Positions 21,861 through 32,761 are shown, counted from the stretch's first letter. The stretch is DNA of 64,000 nucleotides from CAIWHR01 sp963741355 (GCA_963741355.1 CAVUIG010000013.1:1-64000); one strand, 5' to 3'. Program-made: numbers and translations. Notes: a model not told the origin generated them from the letters alone.

Positions 21861-23005
21861 GCGCGCAGCGCCCAGACCGCGACCGCAGTCACCACCAGGT
21901 TGGCGAGCGCCAGCGGGAACATGAATTTCCAGGCGAACTTCAGCACCTGGTCGTAACGGAAGCGCGGCAGCGTCCAGCGAACCAGGATCTGGAAGCTCGA
22001 CATCAGCAGCACCTTGGCCAGGAACACGATCAGCTGCGTGACGACGACCGCGCCGTGGCTCATCGGAATCGCGAGGCCGCCGGGCAGATTGAACCCCGAG
22101 TCGTCCATCCACGGCAGGTTGTAGCCGCCGAGGAACAGCGTCGTGAACAGCGCGCCGATGATCGCGATCTCGATGAATTCGGCGAACATGAAGAGGCCCA
22201 TCTTCATCGCGCTGTATTCGGTGTAGAAGCCGGCGATGAGCTCGGACTCGGCCTCGGGCAGGTCGAACGGGATCCGCTTGTTCTCGGCGATCGCCGCGGC
22301 CATGAACAGCGTCGCCGCGAAAGGCTGCAGGACCACGCCCCACGCCGGCAGGAAGCCCAGCACGATGCCGGATTGCTTCTGCACGATCGTCGTCAGGTCG
22401 ACCGTCCCGTAGATCAGGATCAGGCCCAGCACCGTGAGGCCCATGATGAGCTCGTAGGAGATCATCTGCGACCCGGCGCGCAGCGCGCCCAGCATCGAGT
22501 ACTTGTTCGCCGAGGCCCAGCCGGCCAGCATCGCGCCGATGATCGTCATCCCGCCGAACGCGAACACGATCAGGATGCCGGCGTCGAGGCGCGCGATCTG
22601 CAGCGTGTACGTGCGGTCGCCGAACCAGTCGGCGACCGTGGGGAACGCCGAGAAGAGCGCCGCGGGGTGGAGCGCGCCGCCAAACGGTATGACCGCGAAT
22701 ACGAGCAGCACCGGCGTGAACACGACCCACGGCGCCACGGCGTATGCGTACCAGTCGTACGAGTCGGCTTTGAAGTCCTCCTTGACCAGCATCTTGAGGC
22801 CGTCGGCGAGACCGTGGAACAGACCCCACCAGACGAGCTTGATCTGCGTGAACGGGATGCGCACGTAGGCCCGGTTGGCGCCGATGCGATCCGCCATCAC
22901 GGCCGCCTGCTTGCGCTCGACCCAGGTCAGGATCGTGCCGAACGTCATCAGCACGCCGACGCCGTAGCCGATGAAGACCGCGTAGACGACGAGGTCCTGG
23001 ATCAT
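21857..23005 (-). CDS. nuoH: NADH-quinone oxidoreductase subunit H
   Basis: Membrane subunit of complex I next to the quinone tunnel, 382 aa with about eight transmembrane helices. Quinone-site motifs are clear: WVERKQAAVMADRIGANRA, and ENKRIPFDLPEAESELIAGFYTEYSAM. It differs from the usual betaproteobacterial form: it starts MIQDLVVYAVFIGYG and has an insertion (PFGGALHPAALFSAFPTV) after the third helix. No stop codon separates it from the upstream nuoG frame; the start ATG at 23005 is chosen by family length. Confidence 0.9.
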   Translation of the reverse strand: MIQDLVVYAVFIGYGVGVLMTFGTILTWVERKQAAVMADRIGANRAYVRIPFTQIKLVWWGLFHGLADGLKMLVKEDFKADSYDWYAYAVAPWVVFTPVLLVFAVIPFGGALHPAALFSAFPTVADWFGDRTYTLQIARLDAGILIVFAFGGMTIIGAMLAGWASANKYSMLGALRAGSQMISYELIMGLTVLGLILIYGTVDLTTIVQKQSGIVLGFLPAWGVVLQPFAATLFMAAAIAENKRIPFDLPEAESELIAGFYTEYSAMKMGLFMFAEFIEIAIIGALFTTLFLGGYNLPWMDDSGFNLPGGLAIPMSHGAVVVTQLIVFLAKVLLMSSFQILVRWTLPRFRYDQVLKFAWKFMFPLALANLVVTAVAVWALRA

Positions 23006-24437
23006 GCCGCGGACCTTCGGCTGCGCGGCAAGCGCGTCGAACAGCGTCTCCGCATCGGACACGGTCGCGGCCTTCGCGAAGCAGGGCAGGAATTCGCTGA
23101 CGACCCCGTCGGCGTTGGTGTAGTGGCCGCGCCGCTCGGTCTGGATGCTGATCGGGATGAAGACGTCGGCGTGGCCGTTCTCGGGTGCGAGATAGCTCTT
23201 GAGGAAGATGACTTTCGCGCCGCGCGGCAGCGTGCCGAAATCGAAGCCCTCGCCCCATACGAGGACGAGGTCCGTGCCTTCGCCGAACCGGATCGGCGCG
23301 GCGCCGAAGAGCGCCTGCGCGCCCGTCGTGTTGGGATTCTTGTCGGCGCGGATCAGGAGATCGTCCGCGACCGTCTCGCCCTCGACCGGGACGTGATCGG
23401 CCTTCACGAAGCTCTCGCAGCGGGCGCCGAGCGTCTCCTTGAACTGCGCGAGCTCCTCGTTGCTGCCCCAGCTCGAGACGAGCGCGACCGGTCGCTTCGC
23501 CGCATCGAGATAGCCTGCGCGCCGCGGCGATCGCCACGCCGAGATCGGCGGGCGCGCCCTTGAGCATCGGCTGCACGGCACGGCGGCGCTCGAAGATCGC
23601 GGCGAGGTCGCGCCCCTTGTTGCAGATCCACGGGCCGTTGACGTTGGGATTCTCGTGCGGCGTCACGCGGGCGATGGCGGTGTTCTGCGCGGGATCGAGC
23701 GCGCGCAACGCCCATTCGCGCTTGCGATGCCAGATGTCGACGCTGCAGCCGCGCGCGCAGCCGGGGCACACCGACCGCGTCGGCTCGAGATACCAGACGC
23801 GCGCCTTGTGCAGGAACGGCCGCGACAGGAGCGCGCCGACCGGACAGAGATCGACCACGTTGTCGGAGTATGCGTCGCGGTCGAACGCGCCGTCCTCGGA
23901 CGCGCGCACGAGCGAGGTGTCGCCGCGCTCCTTGATGCCGAGCCCGTTCGACTTCGATATCTCGCGAGTGAAGCGCACGCAGCGCGAGCACAGGATGCAG
24001 CGCTCGTTGTCGAGCACGATCCGGCTCGAGAGGTTGACGAATTTGGTCGACCTGACCTTGGCGTCGATCGAGATCGAGCGCTCGCCGTTGTACTGGACGT
24101 GGTAGTCCTGCAGCGTGCACTCGCCGGACTTGTCGCAGATGCCGCAGTCGACCGGATGGTTGAGCGTGATGAACTGCAGCGTCGCCTTGCGGCTCGCCCG
24201 GACGAGCTCGGAGTCGGTGAGGACGCGCAGCCCCTCGGCGACCGGCATGTTGCATGCGATCTCGACCCAGTTCTTGCCTTCCTGCTGGACCACGCAGATC
24301 CGGCAGTTGCCGGCGATCGACAGCGACTTGTGCCAGCAGAAGTACGGGATGTAGAAGCCGTTGGCGAGCGCCGCCTGCAGCACCGTCTGGTCCGCCTCGG
24401 CCTGCACGCTCTTGCCGTTGATGAAGATTTCAGGCAT
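23006..24437 (-). CDS. nuoG: NADH-quinone oxidoreductase subunit G (short form), frameshifted
   Basis: Peripheral complex I subunit. The N-terminal 2Fe-2S domain (CWHKSLSIAGNCRIC) is followed by the HPVDCGICDKSGECTLQ and RCILCSRCVRF cluster motifs, then SVCPGCARGCSVDIW. The frame breaks near 23517; removing one base joins AIAAAR to GYLDAAKRPVALVSSWGSN. The repaired protein is only about 477 aa, against 700-900 for most NuoG, so the molybdopterin-oxidoreductase-like domain is much reduced. No stop occurs before nuoH: the frame reads through QPKVRG straight into MIQDLV. The start overlaps the nuoF stop by 8 bases. Confidence 0.85.
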
Positions 24438-25725
24438 GGGCGATCGCTTCCAGATTGCCGTCGAGGCGCGAGCGCTTGTGCTCGATGAAGTATTCGAACT
24501 CGTCGCGGTACTTGGCGAGGATGCCGACGGTCGCGTAGCCCGCGGCGTCGCCCATCCCGCAGATCGTCGTGCCGTCGTTGAGCTTCGAGATCTCGATCAG
24601 GCGCTCGAGGTCGCCCGGCTTGCCCTCGCCCGCGACGATGCGGTCGATGATCCGGTGCATCCAGCCCATGCCTTCACGGCATGGCGTGCACTGGCCGCAC
24701 GACTCGTGATGGTAGAAGCGCAGCATCACCTGCAGGAGCCGCACCATGCACGTGCCCTCGGCGATGACGATCATGCCGCCCGAGCCCAGCGACGATCCCG
24801 CCGCCTCGAGCGATTCCTTGTCGTAGGTGACGGGCTCGCACTCGGCTGCCGTCAGGACCTTGGTCGAGATGCCGCCCGGCACGATGCACTTGAGCTTCTT
24901 CCCGCCGGTGACGCCGCCGCAATCGTCGTACAGGAATTTCTTCAGCGGATAGCCGTACTCGACCTCGTAGACGCCCGGCCGCTCGATGTGGCCGGAGATC
25001 GACACGAGCTGCGTGCCCGGGCATTTCGGCAGTCCGAGCGCCTTGAATGCGGCTGCGCCGTTGGCGATGATCCCGGCGACGTTGGAGAGCGTCTCGACGT
25101 TGTTGACGACGGTCGGGCGCTGGAAGAGGCCCTTCACCGTGAGCCGCGGCGGGCGGTTGCGCGGATAGCCGCGCTTGCCTTCGACGGAAGCGAGCAGTCC
25201 GGAGGCCTCGCCGCAGACGTACGAGCCTGCGCCGCGAATCACATTGATGTCGCAGGCGAAACTGCCGCCTTGTATTCCCTCGCCGAGCAGCCCGTTCGCG
25301 TACGACTCCTCGATCGCCGCCGCGAGACGCCGGTACGGCAGGTCGAATTCGCCGCGGATGTAGACGAACGCGTGACGCACCTGCAGCGCGTGCGCCGTGA
25401 TCAGCATCGACTCCAGCAGCAGGTGCGGCGAGTGCTCGAGAATCCAGCGGTCCTTGAAGGTTCCCGGCTCGCCTTCGTCGGCGTTGGCACAAAGATAATG
25501 CGGCTGGCCGTCGTCGAGCTTCACGACTCCCCATTTCCGACCCACCGGAAACGCTGCGCCTCCATGGCCCAGCAGACCCGACGCGACGATCTCCTTGGTG
25601 ACGTCCTGCGGCGTCATGGCGAGGGCCTTCGCGAGCGTCTGGTAGCCGCCGCGGGCGCGGTAATCCGCGAGCGTGTGCGACGTCGCGGTGACCGGGAAAT
25701 TCATGATGAGCTGGCGGCCGGGCAT
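24430..25725 (-). CDS. nuoF: NADH-quinone oxidoreductase subunit F
   Basis: FMN- and NADH-binding subunit of complex I, 431 aa, intact. The GRGAAFP-type loop appears here as GHGGAAFPVGRKWG; the NADH-site region is GAGSYVCGEASGLLASVEG, and the N3 cluster motif is ESCGQCTPCREG with a later cysteine in TTICGMGDAAG. Two starts are possible: 25725 (MPGRQLIMNF) or the ATG 21 bases downstream (MNFPVTATS). It begins 2 bases after nuoE. Confidence 0.94.
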   Translation of the reverse strand: MPGRQLIMNFPVTATSHTLADYRARGGYQTLAKALAMTPQDVTKEIVASGLLGHGGAAFPVGRKWGVVKLDDGQPHYLCANADEGEPGTFKDRWILEHSPHLLLESMLITAHALQVRHAFVYIRGEFDLPYRRLAAAIEESYANGLLGEGIQGGSFACDINVIRGAGSYVCGEASGLLASVEGKRGYPRNRPPRLTVKGLFQRPTVVNNVETLSNVAGIIANGAAAFKALGLPKCPGTQLVSISGHIERPGVYEVEYGYPLKKFLYDDCGGVTGGKKLKCIVPGGISTKVLTAAECEPVTYDKESLEAAGSSLGSGGMIVIAEGTCMVRLLQVMLRFYHHESCGQCTPCREGMGWMHRIIDRIVAGEGKPGDLERLIEISKLNDGTTICGMGDAAGYATVGILAKYRDEFEYFIEHKRSRLDGNLEAIAHA

Positions 25726-25727
25726 GG

Positions 25728-26192
25728 CTATTTCAACTCGTTCAGCAGCGCGTCGAGCTTCTCGACGCTCATGTTCTCGTGGTACGTGTCATTCACCATC
25801 ACGACCGGTGCGGTGCCGCACGAGCCCAGGCACTCGACGGTGGAAAGCGTGAAGCGACCGTCCGGCGTCGTCCCGCCCGGCGCGACGCCGAGTTTTCTCG
25901 AAAGATGATCGATCAGCCTCTCGGCGCTGCGCATCGAGCAGGTGACGTTGCGGCAGCACTGCACGTGCCAGCGTCCGATCGGATGGCGCCGGAACTGCGT
26001 GTAGAACGACAGGACTTCCTCGATCTGGATGCGCGGAACGCCGAGGTATTGCGCCAGATCGGCGACGTCGCTGTCGGCGATGAATCCGCGGTCCTGCTGG
26101 ATCCGCCGCACGCAGGGCATGACCAGCGAGGACTCGAATCCCGGCGGGAAGCGCTTCTTCCACTGCTCGAATTCGGGGATCAGATGCTTCAT
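25728..26192 (-). CDS. nuoE: NADH-quinone oxidoreductase subunit E
   Basis: Thioredoxin-like [2Fe-2S] subunit of complex I, 154 aa. The four cluster ligands are in QCCRNVTC and ECLGSCG. The N-terminus (MKHLIPEFEQWKKRFPPGFE) is not like that of typical betaproteobacterial NuoE. It lies 16 bases after nuoD and 2 bases before nuoF. Confidence 0.93.
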   Translation of the reverse strand: MKHLIPEFEQWKKRFPPGFESSLVMPCVRRIQQDRGFIADSDVADLAQYLGVPRIQIEEVLSFYTQFRRHPIGRWHVQCCRNVTCSMRSAERLIDHLSRKLGVAPGGTTPDGRFTLSTVECLGSCGTAPVVMVNDTYHENMSVEKLDALLNELK

Positions 26193-26208
26193 CGCGGTCA
26201 GGTCATCG

Positions 26209-27426
26209 TCAGCGGTCGCACTCGCCGCCGATCATGTTCACCGAGCCGAAGGTCGGCACGATGTCGGCGAGCTGGTAGCCGTCGAGCATCTTGTGCACGC
26301 CGCCCAGGTGGACGTAGCTCGGCGAGCGGACGTGGGCCTTCCACGGCACGCCCTCGCCGGTGCTGACGAGATAGAAGCCGAGCTCGCCGTTCGCCGCCTC
26401 GTGCGCGACGTAGACCTCGCCGGCGGGAATGCGCGGCCCGTCGATCACGAACTTGAAGTGGCTGATCAGCGACTCGATCTCGGTGTAGACGAGCGCCTTT
26501 TCCGGAAGCACGTAGCGATGGTCGACGATGCTGACCGGGCCTCCCGGCAGCGTCGCGACGAGCTGGCGGATCATGTGCACCGACTCGTCCATCTCGCGCA
26601 TCCGCACGTAATAGCGGTCGTAGTTGTCGCCCTTGATGCCCACCGGCACCTCGAAATCGAGATCGGCGTAGGCGAGATAGGGCGTGTCCTTGCGCAGGTC
26701 GCGCGGCGCGCCGGTCGAGCGCAGGATCGGGCCGGTGTAGCCCCAGTTGATCGCGTCGGCCGTCGTCAGCACGCCGACGTCGCGCATCCGGTCGATGAAG
26801 ATCCGGTTGCGGTCGACCAGGCCGTGGACCCGGTCGACGAAGGTCTCGTACTGGTCGAGGATCTCGGCCAGGCGCGTGAGCCAGCCGTCCGGCAGGTCGC
26901 GCGCGAGGCCGCCGATGCGGCCGTAGGTGTACGTGACGCGGGCGCCGGTGAGATTCGCGAGGTGCTCGTAGATGTAGTCGCGGATCATCACGAGGTACAG
27001 GAACGCGGTCATCGCGCCCAGCTCCATCAGCGCCGCGGCGACGCAGGTGAGGTGGTCGGCGATCCGCGAATACTCGGAGAGCAGCGTGCGCAGGTGACGG
27101 CAGCGCGGCGTGATCTCGATGCCGGCGAGCTCCTCGACCGCCGCGCAATACGCGAAATTGTTGATCAGCGCCGAGCAGTAGTTCAGCCGGTCGACGTAGG
27201 GGATCAGCGTGTGCCAGGTGTGCGCCTCGCACTCCTTCTCGAAGCCGCGGTGCAGGAAGCCGCAGTGCACGTCGGTGCGGACGACCTTCTCGCCGTCGAG
27301 CTCCGCGATGATCTGGACGGTGCCGTGCGTCGCCGGGTGCGACGGCCCGATGTTGACGATGACGTGCTCTTCATGGCCGGCGGCGGTGAACGCCGGGCGA
27401 ATCGGATTGGGGAGCTTCATGTCCAT
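26209..27426 (-). CDS. nuoD: NADH-quinone oxidoreductase subunit D
   Basis: Quinone-site subunit of complex I, related to the [NiFe]-hydrogenase large subunit, 405 aa. Conserved sequences include NIGPSHPATHG with the quinone-site histidine, HCGFLHRGFEK, PYVDRLNYCSA, and the C-terminal ADIVPTFGSVNMIGGECDR, where the family's usual final DIVFGEVDR is close in pattern. It starts 10 bases after nuoC ends. Confidence 0.95.
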   Translation of the reverse strand: MDMKLPNPIRPAFTAAGHEEHVIVNIGPSHPATHGTVQIIAELDGEKVVRTDVHCGFLHRGFEKECEAHTWHTLIPYVDRLNYCSALINNFAYCAAVEELAGIEITPRCRHLRTLLSEYSRIADHLTCVAAALMELGAMTAFLYLVMIRDYIYEHLANLTGARVTYTYGRIGGLARDLPDGWLTRLAEILDQYETFVDRVHGLVDRNRIFIDRMRDVGVLTTADAINWGYTGPILRSTGAPRDLRKDTPYLAYADLDFEVPVGIKGDNYDRYYVRMREMDESVHMIRQLVATLPGGPVSIVDHRYVLPEKALVYTEIESLISHFKFVIDGPRIPAGEVYVAHEAANGELGFYLVSTGEGVPWKAHVRSPSYVHLGGVHKMLDGYQLADIVPTFGSVNMIGGECDR

Positions 27427-27436
27427 GGCCGGCCCG

Positions 27437-27911
27437 TCACTTCCGGTAGGGCACGAGCGGCTGCTCGTGGTCCTTCACGTAGTCCTTGCGCAGCGGGTAG
27501 CCGACGAAGCCCTCGTACAGGAGCATCGGCCGCAGGTCGGCGTTGTCACGGAAGCCGATGCCGTACATTTCGTGGCACTCGCGCTCCATGACGGCGGCGG
27601 ACCCGTACAGCGGCGTCAGCGATTCCACGACTGGATCGGCCTCGGTCACGCGCGTCTTGACTCGCACGCGGCCGAAATGGCGCGTCGAGTAGAAATGCCA
27701 GACGACCTCGAAGCGAGGATCCTGGCCCGGCCAGTCCACGGCGGTCACGTCGAGGAAGAGGTCGAAGGAGAATTCCAGTCTGCAGGCGCCGCACGACCGC
27801 GCCGACGTCGGCGGGCGCAACGGCGATCACGAGCATGCCGTGCGAGAGCGCGATGTCGCGTCCTTCGGAGGCGAGCCCCTTGGCGACGAGATCGAGCGTG
27901 TCGGCGGCCAT
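27437..27911 (-). CDS. nuoC: NADH-quinone oxidoreductase subunit C, frameshifted
   Basis: Peripheral 30-kDa-type complex I subunit, about 157 aa when repaired. The N-terminal part (MAADTLDLVAKGLASEGRD) is separated from the conserved C-terminal part by an extra base near 27781; the repaired join reads VVRRLQLEFSFDLFLDVTAVDWPGQ. The signature RECHEMYGIGFRDNADLRPMLL is intact, as is the terminal PLRKDY. It starts two bases after the nuoB stop. Confidence 0.9.
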
Positions 27912-27913
27912 GG

Positions 27914-28426
27914 TCAGAACGTGCTCGTGATGATCGGGTGCTTCGACCGCGCGATCTTGTCCTGCAGCTGCATGATGGCGTCGATCACCGTCTCCGGCCG
28001 CGGCGGGCAGCCGGGGATGTAGACGTCCACCGGGATGATCTTGTCGATGCCCTGAACCGCCGCGTAATTCTGGTAGAAGCCGCCGGACGTCGCGCAGACG
28101 CCGAACGCCATCACCCATTTGGGCTCGCACATCTGTTCGTAGACCTTGAGCAGGATCGGCGCCTGCTTGTGCGTGATCGTTCCCACCACCATCAGCAGGT
28201 CGGCCTGCCGCGGCGAGAAGCGCGGCAGCGCGGCGCCGAAGCGGTCGGTGTCGTAGGGCGACGCGCTGACGGCCATGAACTCCATCGCGCAGCACGCGGT
28301 CACGAACGGGTAGGGGAACAGCGAGAACTTGCGCGCCCAGCCGATCAGCTCGTCCTTCTTGGTCGTGATGTACTCGAAGGCCGAGCTGGGCACACGTTCG
28401 GAATGGATCGGAATCGTCCGGCTCAT
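27914..28426 (-). CDS. nuoB: NADH-quinone oxidoreductase subunit B
   Basis: Complex I subunit of 170 aa that holds the terminal [4Fe-4S] cluster N2. The ligands are the adjacent cysteines in VTACCAMEF, one in FGVCATSGG and one in PGCPPRPE. The sequence FPYPFVTACCAMEFMAVSASPYD is unlike the MWPMTFGLACCAVEMM form usual in Betaproteobacteria, which suggests a different evolutionary source. It begins 5 bases after nuoA. Confidence 0.94.
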   Translation of the reverse strand: MSRTIPIHSERVPSSAFEYITTKKDELIGWARKFSLFPYPFVTACCAMEFMAVSASPYDTDRFGAALPRFSPRQADLLMVVGTITHKQAPILLKVYEQMCEPKWVMAFGVCATSGGFYQNYAAVQGIDKIIPVDVYIPGCPPRPETVIDAIMQLQDKIARSKHPIITSTF

Positions 28427-28431
28427 GTCTT

Positions 28432-28797
28432 CTACTCCGCGACGGCTTCGACCAGCCGCGCCTTGTACACGTAGAGCAGGATGAGGACCAGCAGCGAGAT
28501 GAAGATGCCGAACGTCGCCAGCATGAAACCGGTCAGCGGCTGCGCGCCCAGCGCCCAGATGAAGAGGAAGACCGTCTCGAGGTCGAACAGGATGAAGACG
28601 ATCGCGACCGCGTAGTACTTGATCGGGACGGGCTTCACGTTGCGCGGGTCGATCGGCTCGGCGCCGCACTCGAACGCCTCGAGCTTCATCGCATTGGCGA
28701 CGGGCTTCGGCCCCAGCACGCGATTGAGCAGCAATGTGACGGCGACGAATCCCATGATCGCCACCAGATAGAGCAGCAGGATGACGTACGGATTCAT
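28432..28797 (-). CDS. nuoA: NADH-quinone oxidoreductase subunit A
   Basis: First gene of the complex I operon, a 121-aa membrane protein with three transmembrane helices. The loop motif KLEAFECGAEPID, with its conserved cysteine near the quinone site, and YYAVAIVFILFDLETVFLF are typical. The upstream region to 29213 is non-coding and holds two FNR-type sites. Confidence 0.94.
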   Translation of the reverse strand: MNPYVILLLYLVAIMGFVAVTLLLNRVLGPKPVANAMKLEAFECGAEPIDPRNVKPVPIKYYAVAIVFILFDLETVFLFIWALGAQPLTGFMLATFGIFISLLVLILLYVYKARLVEAVAE

Positions 28798-28967
28798 GTC
28801 GGGTGGACCGGAAGGAGGCGAGGCGCGCTGCGGCGTCGCGAATGCGCGATGCGGACCTGCCGCGATGTCGCCGCTTCGATTCCCCCGCCCCGCATTGCCC
28901 GGTTGCTGATCACGCCCGTGCCTTGTAGTTGCCTGCGTCCGGATCGCCTGAATTCGCCGCCACCCGT

Positions 28968-29008
28968 ACTGTATTGTCCGCCGCGCGCGACCGTTTGACG
29001 CAGATCAT
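28968..29008 (-). promoter_or_regulatory. Candidate nuo promoter with FNR-like site
   Basis: Reading the minus strand toward nuoA, TACAGT (28973-28968) is a fair -10 element. The FNR-type inverted repeat TTGAC-GCAG-ATCAT at 28995-29008 would then be centred about 41 bases upstream of the inferred transcription start near 28961. That is the class II activator position. The site is imperfect, and the promoter has no experimental support. Confidence 0.4.
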
Positions 29009-29028
29009 CCGCGTGCGTTGGCACAGGC

Positions 29029-29042
29029 TTGATTCAGATCAA
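29029..29042. promoter_or_regulatory. FNR/Anr box, perfect consensus
   Basis: TTGATTCAGATCAA matches the FNR/Anr consensus TTGAT-N4-ATCAA exactly. It lies in the 416-bp gap between nuoA and xthA, 34 bases from the weaker FNR-like site toward nuoA and 172 bases before the xthA start. No fnr gene is in the window. Confidence 0.6.
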
Positions 29043-29213
29043 ACAGCAGGCTGCCGGCGCGATGCGCAACGATTCGCCCGTCCCGCGAGGAAGGCAATTC
29101 CCTTGCGATGCCATGGACTCCCTCCGCCCGTGCCGCTATGGCATCATCGGCACCGGTCTGGCTTCGTCATCGAAGGTCGACGCGAGGCGGGCCATCGCCG
29201 CGGGGAAAATCGG

Positions 29214-29990
29214 TTGAAGATCGCGACCTGGAACGTCAATTCGCTCAATGTCCGGCTGCCGCGGCTGCTGCAATGGCTGCCGGAGGCGCGGCCGGACCTC
29301 CTGTGCCTGCAGGAGACGAAGCTCGAGGACGCTCGTTTTCCGCGCCAGGAAATTGCCGACGCCGGCTACGCGGTGCATTTCTCCGGCCAGCGCACGTACA
29401 ACGGCGTCGCGCTGCTCGTGCGTGACGGAATCGGCGCCGCGACGGACATCGTCACCGCGCTGCCCGGAATCGCCGACGAGCAGAAGCGCGTGATCGCCGC
29501 GACCGTGGCGGGCGTTCGCATCATCGGCCTCTATGTGCCCAACGGACAATCGGTCGATTCGGACAAGTACCGTTACAAGCTCGACTGGTGCGGCGCGGCG
29601 ACACGCTTCCTCGCCGACGAGTGCGCGCGGCATGACGCGATCGCACTTGCCGGCGACTTCAACATCGCGCCGGAGGATCGCGATGTCCACGATCCCGTCT
29701 TGTGGCAGGGGCAAGTGCTGTGCTCGGAACCCGAGCGTGCGGTGTTCCGTGGCTGGGTCGCGCTGGGCCTCGCCGACAGCTTCCGGCTGTTCCCGCAACC
29801 GGAGCGCACGTTCAGCTGGTGGGATTACCGGCAGCTCGCCTTTCCGAAGAATCACGGGCTGCGGATCGACCACATCCTGCTCTCCGCGGCGCTGGCCGCG
29901 AAATGCACGTCCTGCCGCATCGACCGCAATGCGCGCAAGGGCGAGAAGCCATCGGATCACGCGCCGGTGATCGTCGAGCTGGCGGACTGA
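29214..29990 (+). CDS. xthA: Exodeoxyribonuclease III (AP endonuclease)
   Basis: DNA repair enzyme of the Xth family, 258 aa, with 3'-5' exonuclease and apurinic-site endonuclease activity. Motifs: KIATWNVNSLNVR (N7-type asparagine), CLQETKLED with the metal-binding glutamate, AGDFNIAPEDRD, and the C-terminal SDHAPVIVEL catalytic histidine. I chose the TTG at 29214 because the family sequence begins with it; the ATG-like starts upstream lead through non-conserved sequence. Its stop is 11 bases from the converging ntrC end. Confidence 0.92.
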   Translation: MKIATWNVNSLNVRLPRLLQWLPEARPDLLCLQETKLEDARFPRQEIADAGYAVHFSGQRTYNGVALLVRDGIGAATDIVTALPGIADEQKRVIAATVAGVRIIGLYVPNGQSVDSDKYRYKLDWCGAATRFLADECARHDAIALAGDFNIAPEDRDVHDPVLWQGQVLCSEPERAVFRGWVALGLADSFRLFPQPERTFSWWDYRQLAFPKNHGLRIDHILLSAALAAKCTSCRIDRNARKGEKPSDHAPVIVELAD

Positions 29991-30001
29991 AGGACGACTT
30001 C

Positions 30002-31453
<1,452 letters not shown>

Positions 31454-31480
31454 CTTAAGGACCTGTTGGCGCTGACCAAT

Positions 31481-32557
31481 CTACGCGCCGTTGCGCTCGA
31501 ACTCCAGCGGAAGCAGGATCGTGAACACGGTGCGGCCGGGGATGCTCTCGAATTCGATGGTGCCGTTGTGCTGGGCGACGAAGGTCTGCGCCAGCGTGAG
31601 CCCGAGCCCGGTCCCGCCCTCGCGCCCGGAAACCAGCGGATAGAAGACCTTGTCGCGAATCGCCTCGGGGATGCCCGGGCCGTTGTCCTCGATCGTCAGC
31701 GCGATCGCGAGGCGGTGCCGCTTCTTCGCGAGCGTCACGTAGCGCGCGACCCGCGTCCGGAGCCAGATCTCGGCCTCCGGCGTCGCGGAGAGCGCCTGCG
31801 CCGCGTTGCGCGCAATGTTGAGCACGACCTGCGTCAGCTGTTCGGGATCGGCGTCGAATTCGGGGAGGCTCGCATCGAAGTCGGTGAGTATCGCGACGTG
31901 CGGGAACTCCGCCTGCACCAGGCCCTTCACGTGAACGAGGATCTGGTGGATGTTCGTGCGCCGGTACGTCGGCAGGCGGTGCGGCGTCAGGAGCCGGTTG
32001 ACGAGGGATTGCAGGCGATCGGCCTCGCCGATGATCACCTGCGTGTACTCGGTGTGCGCCGCCCGGTCGAGCTCGCGCTCGAGGAGCTGCGCCGCGCCGC
32101 GAATCCCCCCCAGCGGATTCTTGATCTCGTGCGCGAGGCTCCTGATCAGCTCGCGATTCGCCTGCTGCTGCTCCTGCAGTCGCTCCTCACGCGCGATCTT
32201 GAGCTGCTGGTCGATGTGACGGCATTCCAGCAGCAGCACGGCGCCGTCCGCCTCGACCGGCGACACGGTGCAGGTGAGGTGGAGCTTCGGCTTGCCGCTC
32301 GGCGTGAGCTCGAGCTCCTGCTCGGTGTACGAGGCGCCCGTCTCGGTGGATTTCCCGATCGCCGCGGTGAGATTCGCCGCGTCGGTGAAGATCTCGTCGA
32401 TCGCGTGCCCGACCAGCTGCCGCCTCGACAGCTCGAACAGGTTCTCGGCCGCCGGATTCGCGTAGGTCACCCGGCGTGCGCGATCGAGCAGGATCACGGC
32501 GGTGGCGAGGAGCTCGAGTCCCGCCAGCGCGCTCGTTTGCTCGTCACTGACAGTCAT
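31481..32557 (-). CDS. ntrB: NtrB nitrogen sensor histidine kinase
   Basis: Two-component kinase/phosphatase of 358 aa that controls NtrC in response to PII proteins. A PAS domain (about residues 10-110, LLDRARRVTYANPAAENLF) precedes the H-box SLAHEIKNPLGG with His143, and the ATPase domain has N-box VVLNIARNAAQ and G-boxes EDNGPGIP and GGTGLGL. No transmembrane segment, as expected for NtrB. The start MTVSDEQTSALAG at 32557 fits the family; a longer in-frame extension to 32701 has no family resemblance. Confidence 0.94.
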   Translation of the reverse strand: MTVSDEQTSALAGLELLATAVILLDRARRVTYANPAAENLFELSRRQLVGHAIDEIFTDAANLTAAIGKSTETGASYTEQELELTPSGKPKLHLTCTVSPVEADGAVLLLECRHIDQQLKIAREERLQEQQQANRELIRSLAHEIKNPLGGIRGAAQLLERELDRAAHTEYTQVIIGEADRLQSLVNRLLTPHRLPTYRRTNIHQILVHVKGLVQAEFPHVAILTDFDASLPEFDADPEQLTQVVLNIARNAAQALSATPEAEIWLRTRVARYVTLAKKRHRLAIALTIEDNGPGIPEAIRDKVFYPLVSGREGGTGLGLTLAQTFVAQHNGTIEFESIPGRTVFTILLPLEFERNGA

Positions 32558-32761
32558 CGAAGGGAATTCGGTTCTCACGGGGCAGCACAAGGCGCGATGC
32601 GCGGCACACACTGCGCGCACGTCGACGAGCGAGGAATTAGCAATATTCGCGCCCAACGCGGTCGCACCGCGAATTCCGGTGGCAGATCCACCGCGGGGCA
32701 CGGCCGGCGCATGCGCCGTGCGAGTGGACGCGGCGGGAGCGCGCGCCGCGCGCGGCGCCGG

